Assembly (NCBI RefSeq): GCF_003651245.1
Contig: NZ_RAPE01000001.1
Span: forward strand, 620,001-684,000
DNA: 64,000 nucleotides
Direction: 5' to 3'
From: Roseovarius spongiae
GTDB lineage: Bacteria; Pseudomonadota; Alphaproteobacteria; Rhodobacterales; Rhodobacteraceae
In this document: piece after piece, positions 9,844 to 18,504 of the stretch
Layout: the number at the start of each line of letters is the position of its first letter
Numbering within the stretch: the stretch's first letter is position 1
Made by a program: the position numbers and the translations under genes
The notes under the pieces: model-generated
What the model saw: only the letters and a program-made list of their open reading frames with translations
The model's database searches: none
Told to the model about the DNA's origin: nothing

Positions 9844-10473
9844 ATGAAACGGTTGAGTTTTGCCGCTGCTTTGGCAGGGGCTTTGTTTGTGTCGGGGGCT
9901 GCGTCCGCATCGACCCTGATTTACGATCAGACGCTGATACCGAACAGCAGTTCGAATTCGACGACATTCTTCGACGATGACAACGATTTCAGCGAATCCT
10001 GGGATTTTTCGGGCGTTGCCTATACCGCCATCGACCGGTTCGAACTGACGCTCGAGGTGTCGGGCGCCGCAGATGAATCGGGCTGGTTCTTTGGGCATCC
10101 GAAAGAGGACTGGAAGATTCGCGTCCAGGGATCGCAAAGCGGCCCGAGCTCGAATCCGGTCAACGTGAACGACGACCTGTTCGACGATATCGCCGACGGG
10201 ACCAACACCTACACGATCAACGCGGCAAGCGACGCGGGATCGGTGGATGTGTTCGCGCATTCCGTGGCCACCGGCAATTTCACGCTCTGGCTGGCCGAGG
10301 AAACGTCCGATGTCTTGCTCCCGAATCCCAGCATCACCGTTTCCAGCGCCAACCTGAAGGTCTATGGCGACGTCGCGCCGGTCCCGCTGCCCGCGGGCGC
10401 GCCGCTGCTGCTGGCGGGCCTGGGCGGCCTGGCGCTGCTGCGCCGGCGTCGCAAGGCCGCGCCGAAAGCCTGA
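9844..10473 (+). CDS. VPLPA-CTERM sorting-domain protein
   Basis: Exported protein (209 aa) with a signal peptide (MKRLSFAAALAGALFVSGAA). The C-terminus has a tripartite sorting signal: APVPLPAGAP, a short hydrophobic helix (LLLAGLGGLALL), then the basic tail RRRRKAAPKA. This matches the VPLPA-CTERM class, which in alphaproteobacteria is handled by a dedicated exosortase. The middle is serine-, aspartate- and tryptophan-containing and beta-rich, with no enzyme motif. ATG 9844 has AAGGGGAA before it. Codons are less GC-biased than its neighbours' (for example tttttcgac stretches). No exosortase gene is in this window. It is followed by a strong terminator. Confidence 0.85.
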   Translation: MKRLSFAAALAGALFVSGAASASTLIYDQTLIPNSSSNSTTFFDDDNDFSESWDFSGVAYTAIDRFELTLEVSGAADESGWFFGHPKEDWKIRVQGSQSGPSSNPVNVNDDLFDDIADGTNTYTINAASDAGSVDVFAHSVATGNFTLWLAEETSDVLLPNPSITVSSANLKVYGDVAPVPLPAGAPLLLAGLGGLALLRRRRKAAPKA

Positions 10474-10496
10474 GACTGCATAGCGACATGTTGTAG

Positions 10497-10526
10497 GGAA
10501 AGGCGGACTTATCTGTCCGCCTTTCC
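10497..10526 (+). terminator. Terminator after the VPLPA-CTERM gene
   Basis: A perfect 12-bp stem, GGAAAGGCGGAC (10497-10508) with GTCCGCCTTTCC (10515-10526), and a six-base loop TTATCT. It lies 23 bases after the stop codon. Confidence 0.75.
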
Positions 10527-10592
10527 TGCGTTTCGGGGCGCGCACGGCTTCTGTGAGGCGCGGCAAGAATCAGGCCACGGAACGCGTGAGCG

Positions 10593-10621
10593 AAAAAGGG
10601 CCGCGCGGCCAAGCGGCCCTT
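10593..10621 (-). terminator. Rho-independent terminator of the dodecin gene
   Basis: Read on the minus strand, AAGGGCCGC pairs with GCGGCCCTT and is followed by a run of T residues (AAAAA at 10593-10597 on the plus strand). It lies 30 bases past the dodecin stop codon. Confidence 0.8.
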
Positions 10622-10650
10622 GCCCGTGGCCAATCGCGACCAGCGAAAGG

Positions 10651-10854
10651 TCAGTCGTCGAGCACGAAGGTCACCGCGAGGTTGACGCGGTAATGAACGA
10701 TCTTGTCGTTCTCGACCTTCACATGCTGATCCTTGACCCAGGCGCTGGTCATCCCCCGCAGGGTCTTGGCGGCGCGCTCGATGCCGACCTTCACGGCGTC
10801 GTCAAAGCTCTTGTCCGAGGTCGATGAAATTTCGGTTACACGTGCGACAGTCAT
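10651..10854 (-). CDS. Dodecin (flavin-binding protein)
   Basis: A 67-residue protein beginning MTVARVTEISSTSDKSFDDAV, the classic dodecin N-terminus. The conserved tryptophan is present (SAWVKDQHVKV), which in the family stacks on the flavin. Dodecins form hollow dodecamers that store or buffer riboflavin or FMN in the cytoplasm. The start at 10854 has AGGGAG seven bases upstream; a longer in-frame extension exists but lacks family similarity. It has its own terminator, so it is probably monocistronic. The nearby rib genes are consistent with a flavin role but are not co-transcribed. Confidence 0.93.
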   Translation of the reverse strand: MTVARVTEISSTSDKSFDDAVKVGIERAAKTLRGMTSAWVKDQHVKVENDKIVHYRVNLAVTFVLDD

Positions 10855-10991
10855 TCTCTTGCTCCCTTTCCTTGGGTTGCGGATACCGGGGAAACGGGGC
10901 AGGCCGGGGTGATGTTCCATCGCGCGGCGCGATGCGCGCGGAACCGCGGGCGGGGGCCGCGGTTGGAGCGGCAGCGGGAAAGGAGACCGCC

Positions 10992-11393
10992 ATGCAATTC
11001 GAGATCGAGATCGCGACGCGCGGGCAGGGGCTCTATGAATTCACCGAGCAGCTGCACGACCGGGTGAGCGGCGAGGGGCTGCTTACACTGTTCGTGCGGC
11101 ACACGTCCTGTTCGCTGCTCATCCAGGAGAACGCCGACCCGGACGTGCAGACCGACCTCCTCGCGTTCTTCGCGCGGCTGGCGCCGCCGGCGACGGACAG
11201 CCGGATGCGCTATCTGCGGCATGTGAGCGAAGGGCCCGACGACATGCCCGCGCATATCAAGGCGGCGCTGCTTCCGGTGAACCTCGCGATCCCGGTGCGC
11301 GACGGGCGGCTGCGGCTGGGCCGCTGGCAGGGGGTCTATCTCTTCGAGCATCGCGACGCGCCCCACCGCAGGCGCGTGGCCGGCCATATGTGA
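10992..11393 (+). CDS. YjbQ / UPF0047 family protein
   Basis: A 133-residue protein with the UPF0047 signature: VRHTSCSLLIQENADPDVQ near residue 36 and the C-terminal Q-G-(V/I)-YL-FEHRD segment. Members have weak thiamine-phosphate synthase activity in some bacteria, but their real role is unsettled. ATG 10992 is preceded by AAAGGAGACC, a strong ribosome-binding site, which rejects longer in-frame starts. It is divergent from dodecin. Confidence 0.88.
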   Translation: MQFEIEIATRGQGLYEFTEQLHDRVSGEGLLTLFVRHTSCSLLIQENADPDVQTDLLAFFARLAPPATDSRMRYLRHVSEGPDDMPAHIKAALLPVNLAIPVRDGRLRLGRWQGVYLFEHRDAPHRRRVAGHM

Positions 11394-11482
11394 GCGCCGC
11401 GTTCGTGGGCGAAATGCCCCGATCCGCATCTTGCGGCTCGAAATTCGCGCTACCCAAAACCTTGCGGCTTCCCTATAGTGGG

Positions 11483-11491
11483 TGTGGATAA
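11483..11491 (+). promoter_or_regulatory. DnaA-box sequence upstream of nrdR
   Basis: TGTGGATAA is the exact complement of the DnaA consensus TTATCCACA. It lies four bases after a TATAGT -10-like hexamer (11474-11479) and about 50 bases before the nrdR ATG. Confidence 0.4.
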
Positions 11492-11542
11492 ACGGGCGCG
11501 AGACCCACGAACCAGAGGCAGAGAAGAGAAGGGGACAGGCCG

Positions 11543-12022
11543 ATGCGCTGCCCGTTTTGCGGAAATATCGAAACGCAGGTCAAGGATTCACGGCCCGCCG
11601 AGGAGCATGTGTCGATCCGGCGGCGGCGATTCTGCCCAGGCTGCGGCGGGCGGTTCACGACTTACGAGCGCGTTCAGCTGCGTGACCTCGTGGTGGTCAA
11701 ATCCAACGGGCGACGCGAGGATTTCGACCGGGACAAGCTGGAACGCTCGATCCGCATCGCGCTTCAGAAGCGCCCGGTGGAGCCCGAGCGCGTGGAGCAG
11801 ATGATTTCGGGCATCGTGCGCCGGCTCGAGAGCATGGGCGAGACGGATATCCCCTCCAAGACCGTGGGCGAGATCGTGATGGAGAGCCTCGCGCGGATCG
11901 ACACCGTGGCCTATGTTCGCTTCGCCAGCGTTTACAAGAACTTCCAGGCGGCGGACGATTTCGACAAGTTCGTGAGCGAATTGCGTCCCGACGCCGCCGC
12001 CGAGGACAAGCAGGGCGCGTGA
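11543..12022 (+). CDS. nrdR: Transcriptional repressor NrdR
   Basis: Nucleotide-sensing repressor of ribonucleotide reductase genes (159 aa). The N-terminal zinc ribbon has Cys3, Cys6, Cys31 and Cys34 (CPFC and CPGC). An ATP-cone domain follows at about residues 49-139 ([20 protein letters not shown]), which senses ATP/dATP. The last bases overlap the ribD start by four, a common alphaproteobacterial nrdR-ribD coupling. A DnaA-box-like sequence lies in its leader. Confidence 0.97.
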   Translation: MRCPFCGNIETQVKDSRPAEEHVSIRRRRFCPGCGGRFTTYERVQLRDLVVVKSNGRREDFDRDKLERSIRIALQKRPVEPERVEQMISGIVRRLESMGETDIPSKTVGEIVMESLARIDTVAYVRFASVYKNFQAADDFDKFVSELRPDAAAEDKQGA

Positions 12023-13113
12023 GCGACACCGACATCCGCCACATGCGCACGGCCCTGATGCTCGGCCGGCGCGGACAGGGGCGGGCCTGGCCCAACCCGG
12101 CGGTCGGGTGCGTGATCGTGCGCGCGGGCCGCGTTGTCGGGCGCGGCTGGACCGCGCCGGGCGGGCGGCCTCATGCGGAGGCGCGCGCGCTCGCGCAGGC
12201 GGGGACGGCGGCGCGGGGCGCGACAGCCTATGTCACGCTCGAGCCTTGCGCGCATCACGGACAGACGCCGCCCTGCGCCGAGGCGCTGATCAAAGCGGGG
12301 ATCGCGCGCGTCGTGGCCCCCTTCGATGACAACGATCCGCGGGTTTCGGGGCGCGGTTTCTCCATGCTGCGCGCCGCCGGAATCGCGGTCGACACCGGCG
12401 TGATGGCCGACGAGGCCGGGCGCGACCTCGGCGGGTTTCTCTGCCGCAACGAGCAGGGGCGCCCGGAGATCACGCTGAAGCTCGCCACCTCGTTTGACGG
12501 GCGCATCGCCACCGCGGGCGGGCAGAGCCGCTGGATCACCGGAGAGGCGGCGCGGCGCGCGGTGCACGGGCTGCGCGCGCGCCACGACGCGGTGATGGTG
12601 GGGGCGGGCACGGCGCGCGCCGACGACCCGAGCCTGACGGTGCGCGGCATGGGCGCAGCGCAGCAGCCGGTGCGCGTCGTCGTCTCGCGCCATCTCGGCA
12701 TTCCGTTGATGTCGCAACTGGCGCGCTCGGCGCGCGAGACGCCGGTCTGGCTGTGCCACGGGACGGACGCCGATCCCGCGCTGATCGAAGCGTGGGAGGG
12801 GGTTGGCGCGCGGCTGCTGCCCTGCGCCGTCACCGAACGGCAGCTCGATATCGGCTCGGTCGCGCAGGCGCTCGGGGCGGCGGGGCTGACGCGGGTGTTC
12901 TGCGAAGGCGGCGGCGCGCTCGCGGCGTCGCTGCTGGGCGCGGGGCTGGTGGATCGACTGGTCGGGTTCACAGCCGGGCTGGCCATCGGGGCCGAGGGGC
13001 TGCCGGGCATCGGCGCGCTGGGCGTCGCGCGTCTGGACGAGGCGCCGCGTTTCGCGCTTGAGCGGGTCGCGCCGGTGGGCGGGGATGCGATGCATGTCTG
13101 GCGGCGCGTCTGA
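12019..13113 (+). CDS. ribD: Bifunctional pyrimidine deaminase/reductase, riboflavin pathway
   Basis: Catalyses steps two and three of riboflavin synthesis (364 aa). The N-terminal cytidine-deaminase-like domain has His52-Ala-Glu54 and the zinc cysteines 77 and 86 ([12 protein letters not shown]). The C-terminal half is the NADPH-dependent reductase ([13 protein letters not shown], then WITGEAAR). The start is GTG 12019, overlapping the nrdR stop by four bases. The next riboflavin gene, ribE, is 4.7 kb away on the same strand beyond an oppositely oriented capsule module. Confidence 0.96.
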   Translation: MSDTDIRHMRTALMLGRRGQGRAWPNPAVGCVIVRAGRVVGRGWTAPGGRPHAEARALAQAGTAARGATAYVTLEPCAHHGQTPPCAEALIKAGIARVVAPFDDNDPRVSGRGFSMLRAAGIAVDTGVMADEAGRDLGGFLCRNEQGRPEITLKLATSFDGRIATAGGQSRWITGEAARRAVHGLRARHDAVMVGAGTARADDPSLTVRGMGAAQQPVRVVVSRHLGIPLMSQLARSARETPVWLCHGTDADPALIEAWEGVGARLLPCAVTERQLDIGSVAQALGAAGLTRVFCEGGGALAASLLGAGLVDRLVGFTAGLAIGAEGLPGIGALGVARLDEAPRFALERVAPVGGDAMHVWRRV

Positions 13114-13158
13114 GCCGGGCGTTGGACTTCGGTAGTTCCACCGGGAAATAGCAGGGGG

Positions 13159-15177
13159 TCAGCGCCAGAGATCGGCGCGGCTCGCGAACAGCCCCTGGAG
13201 CTTGGCCAGCGCGCGGTTGGCCGGGCCGCGCCGCGAGAGCCGCCCCGAGGCGAGGCGGTCGATGGCGGCCTCCACCGGGCAGGGCCGGCCGGTCACGGGG
13301 TCGACATAGCGCGGATAGTCGATCAGCGCGGCATGGACGAGTCCGGCGAGGTCGAGGCGCGCGCTGCGTCGGGCGGGAACGCGGCCGAGATCGGTGGTGA
13401 GGCCCCAGCCCGCGTAGAAGGGCGCGCCGGTGGTGGTGACGCGCGCCCCGCGCAGCAGCGCCTCGAATCCCATGAGCGACGTCATGGTCCAGAGCTCGTC
13501 GACCTGGCCCAACAGTAGCGCGGGGTCGGTATGCGGCAGCACCATGTCGGCAAGTTCGGCGAGCGTATCCGGCGCGACGGCGCCGCGGCGCAGACCGGCC
13601 TCCACGTCCGGGTGGGGTTTGTAGAGGATGATGGCGTCCGGGTTGGCGGCGCGCGCGGCGCGCAGCAGCGCCGCGTTGGTCGCGATCTCGCCCGCGCCGA
13701 GGCGGATGGAGGCGTCATCCTCGACCTGGCCGGGCACTAGGATGCGGCGGCCCGGTGGCAGGTCTGGCGCCGCGCCGCCGAGGTTGTACTTGCTGAGGCC
13801 AAGCGAGACCACGCTGGCGATCAGCGCCTCGGCGCGGGCGCGCTGGTCGGGACGCAGCTTGGCGCGGCGCGCGATCCAGTGCTCGAGGTCGCTGGGGCGG
13901 GTCGGATCAAAATAGATGCCGCGCCTGTCGCAGACGAGGCTGAGCGGCGGGACCAGATCGGCGCCGAGCCCGCGCGAACGCAGGAAGCCGTCCTCGACGC
14001 GCACCGCCCCCTTTGGCGCGTCCTTGGAGCGGCCCGCCCAGACCATGTCGCGGCGCGGCGGGACGGCGGGGCGGGCGAAGGCAAGCCGCGCGTGGCGCCC
14101 GAAGAAACGTTGCAGCGGGCGGCGTTTCCACAGGCGCATCCCGTGCGCGTTCCAGCCATGCCGGTCCTCGCGCCAGGCGCGTGTTTCGGCCTCGAGGATG
14201 GCGATCGCATCCTCGAGTTCGCACAGGCGGTCGCGGAACGGGTCGTACCAGACCGGGTGCAGGATCATCGCGGCGGCGAAGAGCTGCGCGCGGCTCAGGC
14301 TGCGGCCCCGCCGCGGCAGGCCGAAGGGATGGCGATCCTCGGTCAGCCCCCAGCCGGCGTAGAAGGGCTGGCCGAAGACCTGCGGGCGGTGGCCGGCGTG
14401 GATCGCCTCGAAGCCGAGCTGCGAAGAGACGGTATAGACCGCCACGGCCCCGCTCAGCAGCGCCCAGGGGCTGACCGGGTCCGACAGGAGCGAGATGCGC
14501 CCGCTGGCGTCATTCGCGCCGAAATAGCCCGCGCGATGGCCGGCGGCGGTTTCGGGATGGGTCTTGATGACGACGCGCGCGCCAGGGTTTTCCGCCTGCG
14601 CGTAATAGAGCATCTCGCGGAAGGTGTTGGCGTCGGCCCCGCCGTAAGCGACGCTCGCGTCGCCGCGGGTCTGGTCGATCACCAGCACATAGCCCGGCTC
14701 GGGGCAGGGGGCGCGCGCGTCAAAGGCGTTATACTTGCTCAGGTGCGCCTCTTGCAGGCGGGCGATGGCGCCGCGCGCGCGATCCATGAGCGCGGTGTCG
14801 TCGAGCGGGTGGGTCGCCAGCAGCGTCTCCAGGTCCGAGGGCGCGGAGGCGTCGAAATGCACGCCGGTGCGGTCGATCATCAGCCCGAGCGGCGGCTCTC
14901 CGGCGCGGCCCGGATGGAGCGAGCGCAGGAACGCGTCCTCGACCCGCAAGAGATCCGCGCCGCTGCGCCGCGCCGCCGCCTCGCCGCGCGCGGCGTAGGG
15001 GCTGCGGCCCCAGACCGCGACGAGATCGTCCGCGCCGGGCCACCCGAGGCGCAGGTCGTAACCTGCAAGCGCGAGGATCCGCCGGATACGGCGCTGGCGC
15101 AGGAAACCGAGGTTGAAATGGAAAACCCGCCGGCGCGCATCGGCGTCGGCGGGCTGTTCCGTGCCCGGCGGGGGCAT
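13159..15177 (-). CDS. kpsC: Capsular polysaccharide Kdo transferase, KpsC type
   Basis: A 672-residue protein made of two tandem copies of the capsule synthesis domain. The duplication is visible: RVEDAFLRS (about 78-86) and PSDLE in the first half recur as RVEDGFLRS (about 391-399) and PSDLE in the second. GAPFYAGWGL and GQPFYAGWGL recur too. KpsC extends the poly-Kdo linker that joins capsule to lysophosphatidylglycerol at the inner membrane. The start at 15177 overlaps the stop of the upstream lipoprotein gene; longer in-frame starts only read through that gene. Last gene of kpsS-wza-kpsC. Confidence 0.9.
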   Translation of the reverse strand: MPPPGTEQPADADARRRVFHFNLGFLRQRRIRRILALAGYDLRLGWPGADDLVAVWGRSPYAARGEAAARRSGADLLRVEDAFLRSLHPGRAGEPPLGLMIDRTGVHFDASAPSDLETLLATHPLDDTALMDRARGAIARLQEAHLSKYNAFDARAPCPEPGYVLVIDQTRGDASVAYGGADANTFREMLYYAQAENPGARVVIKTHPETAAGHRAGYFGANDASGRISLLSDPVSPWALLSGAVAVYTVSSQLGFEAIHAGHRPQVFGQPFYAGWGLTEDRHPFGLPRRGRSLSRAQLFAAAMILHPVWYDPFRDRLCELEDAIAILEAETRAWREDRHGWNAHGMRLWKRRPLQRFFGRHARLAFARPAVPPRRDMVWAGRSKDAPKGAVRVEDGFLRSRGLGADLVPPLSLVCDRRGIYFDPTRPSDLEHWIARRAKLRPDQRARAEALIASVVSLGLSKYNLGGAAPDLPPGRRILVPGQVEDDASIRLGAGEIATNAALLRAARAANPDAIILYKPHPDVEAGLRRGAVAPDTLAELADMVLPHTDPALLLGQVDELWTMTSLMGFEALLRGARVTTTGAPFYAGWGLTTDLGRVPARRSARLDLAGLVHAALIDYPRYVDPVTGRPCPVEAAIDRLASGRLSRRGPANRALAKLQGLFASRADLWR

Positions 15178-16325
15178 CAGCCGCCGCCGAGCGCCGTCGA
15201 TGCCGAATCCACCGTGGCGACCGCGCCGAGCGTGCCGGTGAGCGCGCCGATGACCTTGCTCCACTGGGCGAAGGGCGCTTCGGTCACGTAGATCGTGTCC
15301 TGGTCGCGCACCGAGAAATCGCGCGCCATGAACATGCCGTTGGGCTTCGTGAGGTCGAGCACGTAGATCATTCGCTGGTCGCCGACGAGATCGTCGCGCC
15401 CGAGCACCTGGTTGGCGATCTCGGCCGGCTCGTTGCGCAGGACGAACACGCCCGTCGGGTCCGACGTGGCCGAGACAAGGCCGCCGACGGTGGCGATCGC
15501 CTCGATCGCGCTCAGCGTCTGGGTCTCGAAGGTGACGCGGCTTTGCGCGCCGGTGGCGCCGAGCGCGGTGAAGGAACGGGTGTCCTGCTCCACGAGGATG
15601 CGGTCGCCGCCGCGCAGGGCGATGTCGAACTCGGGATGCTTGTAGAGGTCCTGGAACCACACCTTGGAGCGCTGGTCGCCGCGGATCACGGTGATCTGCG
15701 CCACTTCGGCGGGGATGACGATGCCGCCCGCCGCCGAGAGCATCGCCGAGAGCGTGCGGGTGGGGCGCTCGATCGGGTAGACGCCCTGCGCGCCGACCGA
15801 ACCCATCAGCGACACGGTGGAGCCGTCGCCGGCCAGCCGGCGCACCTGCACCTGCGGGTCCGGCGTCTGTTCGTCGAGCTTGGAGGTGATGATCTGGCGG
15901 ATGCGTTCGGGCGTGTTGCCCGCGGCGCGGATGCGCCCGGCATAGGGCACGAAGATGAAGCCGCTGCCGTCGACCTGCACCTCTTCGAGGACCGTCTGGT
16001 TGAGGCCTTCGCCCGCGAGCAGCCCGTCATCGACGTTTTCCCAGATCGTCAGCCCGAGCGTGTCGCCCGGACGGATCGTGTCCGAGCCGAGCCGCCCGGC
16101 GTTCCTGAACGCGCTGGAAAAGCCGAGCGCGGGCTGCACCGCCGTGGCGCGCGTGACGCGGTCGTTGACCGACACGACAAAGGCGTCGCCCGAGCGCTGG
16201 ACCGAGCCGGCATAGATCTGCCGCTTGCTCGGGCCGACCTGGGGAAGAACGCCGCAGGACGCCACGAGCATGGCGATAGTCAAGAGCGCGACGGATCGCG
16301 CCCATGGGGTTCGATGGATTTTCAC
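15177..16325 (-). CDS. Polysaccharide export outer-membrane lipoprotein (Wza/KpsD type)
   Basis: A 382-residue lipoprotein. The signal peptide ends in the lipobox VASC (Cys near residue 24). A polysaccharide export domain follows (IRPGDTLGLTIWENVD, then GSGFIFVPYAGRIRAAGNT), then SLBB-like repeats (VSLMGSVGAQGVYPI and the later DLTKPNGMFMARDF). It should form the outer-membrane pore for capsule export. It sits between kpsS (95-base gap) and kpsC (overlapping stop and start). The inner-membrane ABC transporter genes expected for this pathway are not in the window. Confidence 0.9.
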   Translation of the reverse strand: MKIHRTPWARSVALLTIAMLVASCGVLPQVGPSKRQIYAGSVQRSGDAFVVSVNDRVTRATAVQPALGFSSAFRNAGRLGSDTIRPGDTLGLTIWENVDDGLLAGEGLNQTVLEEVQVDGSGFIFVPYAGRIRAAGNTPERIRQIITSKLDEQTPDPQVQVRRLAGDGSTVSLMGSVGAQGVYPIERPTRTLSAMLSAAGGIVIPAEVAQITVIRGDQRSKVWFQDLYKHPEFDIALRGGDRILVEQDTRSFTALGATGAQSRVTFETQTLSAIEAIATVGGLVSATSDPTGVFVLRNEPAEIANQVLGRDDLVGDQRMIYVLDLTKPNGMFMARDFSVRDQDTIYVTEAPFAQWSKVIGALTGTLGAVATVDSASTALGGG

Positions 16326-16420
16326 TGCCCGGTCTCCTCGACCTTGTGTTTTTTCTGCCTCGGTTTTTTTCGACGTTACCCGAGTTCAGGTCACAAATCC
16401 AGCGGGATGGCCCGCGATCC

Positions 16421-17713
16421 TCATGTCACGGCATGTAACTGTTGCCGCGGGGCCGCGGTGCCGGATCTGAGCGCCTCGTAGGGGTCGTCCTTGCTCAGCA
16501 TCATGTCGACCGCCTGGCGCAGCACCTGGCGGCGCCCCTGCGTGGAGTAGAAACCGCCGGCAATCTGGCTTGTTTCCAGCAGGTAACGGCGATAATCGCG
16601 ATAGGCGCGGCGGTCCGGCCGCTCGGGTCCGGCGAAGAAATCGGCCAGCGGCTTGGTCGAGACGAACTCGGGCTTGGCGTAGACCGCCTCGCCGAAGGTT
16701 CTGAGCGGGATTCCGCGCCACAGCACCTGTTGCGCGGCGGTGGAGTTGACCGTGACCGCGCTGCGCGCCTCGTCCAGAAGCTGCGCGAGCTTGCCGCCGC
16801 GCACGTAATGCACCCGGTCCGGGACGCCGTAATGGCGCGCGAGGCGGCGCAGGTCGCGCCTGAGGGGCGCGCGCCCGTCCTCCAGCGGATGCGCCTTCAC
16901 CACGAGGTGGTGATGCGTCGGCGCGCCGCGCGCGAAGCCGCCGATCACGGTGTCGAGGAATTCCGACATCGTTTCGAACGGCGAATGCTCCTGGAAACTG
17001 CTGTCATGTTCGAGTTGTAACAGCGCCAGGTGATAGGGAAACCCGCCATGCCGGATGCGCCATGTCGCCACCCGCCGGTCGATCGCCTGGATTGGCATCA
17101 GCAGCAGGCGGCGGACATACAGCAAGAATTCCTTGCGCACGCCGATGGCGCGGTGCGGGCGGAAATTGCGGTAGCCGCGATTGGCGAGCAGGACGCAGCC
17201 GTGATAGACCGCGCCGTAGAAGACGTGGTGGCGCATGTCGCCCCAGCTGGCCGGGGGCAGCGCGCTGTCCATGTCCGACAGTTCAAGGTCGGCGCGCATG
17301 TCCTTGACGGACATGGTCATCAGCCGCGAGTGGCCATTGCTGCCGCCGCGTTCATAGGTCACCCAGTAGGGGCGCAGGTAGCCTTCCTCGAAGACATGCA
17401 CGCCAAGGCCGGCGTCGCGCGCGATCCGCACCGCCTGCGCGTGGATCGGGCGGGTGTCGCCATAGAGCACGATGTCGGTGACGCCCTTTTCCGCGATGAG
17501 ACGCGTGAAGGCCCCCGCCCAGTCATCCGGCGCGTCGCGAAAGGGGATGTAGCTCTGCCGTTCGGGCCAGAACAGCCGGTCGCCCGCGTTGAAGCCGACG
17601 CGCCACACATCCGCGCCCGCCCGGCGCAACATGCGCGCCAGCCTTGCGAAGAACGGTCCGTGCGGGCCTTGCAGGAACAGGAACACACGGGAAGCGCCTC
17701 TCGGATCGGTCAT
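16421..17713 (-). CDS. kpsS: Capsular polysaccharide Kdo transferase, KpsS type
   Basis: A 430-residue cytoplasmic glycosyltransferase with one capsule synthesis domain. KpsS adds the first Kdo to the lysophosphatidylglycerol anchor before KpsC extends it. Family features: RVFLFLQGPHGPFFARLARML at the start, GYLRPYWVTYERGG, a V-K-A-H-P-L-E segment, and TVNSTAAQQVLWRGIPL near the end. The start at 17713 has AAGGGAAC just upstream. It is the first gene of the minus-strand capsule module and divergent from ribE, so both promoters must lie in 17714-17843. Confidence 0.88.
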   Translation of the reverse strand: MTDPRGASRVFLFLQGPHGPFFARLARMLRRAGADVWRVGFNAGDRLFWPERQSYIPFRDAPDDWAGAFTRLIAEKGVTDIVLYGDTRPIHAQAVRIARDAGLGVHVFEEGYLRPYWVTYERGGSNGHSRLMTMSVKDMRADLELSDMDSALPPASWGDMRHHVFYGAVYHGCVLLANRGYRNFRPHRAIGVRKEFLLYVRRLLLMPIQAIDRRVATWRIRHGGFPYHLALLQLEHDSSFQEHSPFETMSEFLDTVIGGFARGAPTHHHLVVKAHPLEDGRAPLRRDLRRLARHYGVPDRVHYVRGGKLAQLLDEARSAVTVNSTAAQQVLWRGIPLRTFGEAVYAKPEFVSTKPLADFFAGPERPDRRAYRDYRRYLLETSQIAGGFYSTQGRRQVLRQAVDMMLSKDDPYEALRSGTAAPRQQLHAVT

Positions 17714-17843
17714 CGTTCCCTTTCTTGCCCTTCTGTCTGAAAAAGCGGTTAACGCGCGATCTTGGCGAAAGTAAGACCCGCGGCTTGTCTTGGGCAAGCA
17801 GGGCGGGTTACTTGGCGGGGACGGCCGGCAAGGGGGCGAGGAC

Positions 17844-18431
17844 ATGTTCACCGGAATCATCACCGACCAGGGCGAATTGCGCGCTCTTGAGCAGCATGGC
17901 GATCTGCGCGCGCGCATCGGCTGCGGCTATGACACGTCGACCATCGATATCGGCGCCTCCATCGCCTGTGACGGGGTGTGCCTCACGGCGGTGGCGCTGG
18001 GCCCGGACTGGTTCGAGGTCGAGATTTCCGCCGAGACCGTGTCGAAGACCAACCTGGACCGCTGGCGCGAGGGGCGTCGCGTCAACCTCGAACGCGCGCT
18101 GAAGGTCGGGGACGAGCTTGGCGGGCATATCGTGTCGGGCCATGTGGATGGCGTCGCCGAGGTGATCGCGCTCGGCGGCGAAGGCGACAGCGCCCGCGTC
18201 TCCCTGCGCGCGCCCGCGCCGCTCGCGCGGTTCATCGCGCCGAAGGGATCGGTCGCGCTTAACGGGACATCGCTCACCGTGAACGAGGTGGAAGGGCGCG
18301 AGTTCGGCGTCAACATCATCCCGCATACGCAGGAGGTGACGACCTGGGGCGACATCTCCGTCGGCGACGCCGTCAACCTCGAGATCGACATGATGGCCCG
18401 CTACGTCGCACGGCTGCGCGAGGTCGGGTAA
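17844..18431 (+). CDS. ribE: Riboflavin synthase, alpha chain
   Basis: Condenses two 6,7-dimethyl-8-ribityllumazines to riboflavin (195 aa). The family N-terminus MFTGIITDQGEL is intact. The two lumazine-binding repeats are visible (SIACDGVCLTAV near 38-49, and SVALNGTSLTVNEVEG in the second half). ATG 17844 follows GGGGCGAGGAC. The usual partners ribBA and ribH do not follow; the next gene is convergent. Confidence 0.95.
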   Translation: MFTGIITDQGELRALEQHGDLRARIGCGYDTSTIDIGASIACDGVCLTAVALGPDWFEVEISAETVSKTNLDRWREGRRVNLERALKVGDELGGHIVSGHVDGVAEVIALGGEGDSARVSLRAPAPLARFIAPKGSVALNGTSLTVNEVEGREFGVNIIPHTQEVTTWGDISVGDAVNLEIDMMARYVARLREVG

Positions 18432-18444
18432 CCCGGTCCTTCCT

Positions 18445-18476
18445 TCTTCTTGCACGGAAATATCCCCGCCGGAGGC
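18445..18476 (-). repeat. Copy 2 of the dispersed intergenic element, divergent form
   Basis: A degenerate relative of the 21-bp element, ending AAATATCC and followed by CCGCCGGAGGC. The copy at 54050 has the same 11 flanking bases. It lies between the convergent genes ribE and DUF3726. Confidence 0.4.
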
Positions 18477-18504
18477 GCCCGCGGCCTGCGGGGCGCATTG
18501 CGTT

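Noticed and set aside
16349..16370. A/T tracts between kpsS and the export lipoprotein gene as a bent promoter
   Set aside because: Two tracts 15 bases apart are not in helical phase, and no promoter hexamers go with them.
17714..17843. FMN riboswitch before ribE
   Set aside because: None of the conserved RFN-element blocks is present.
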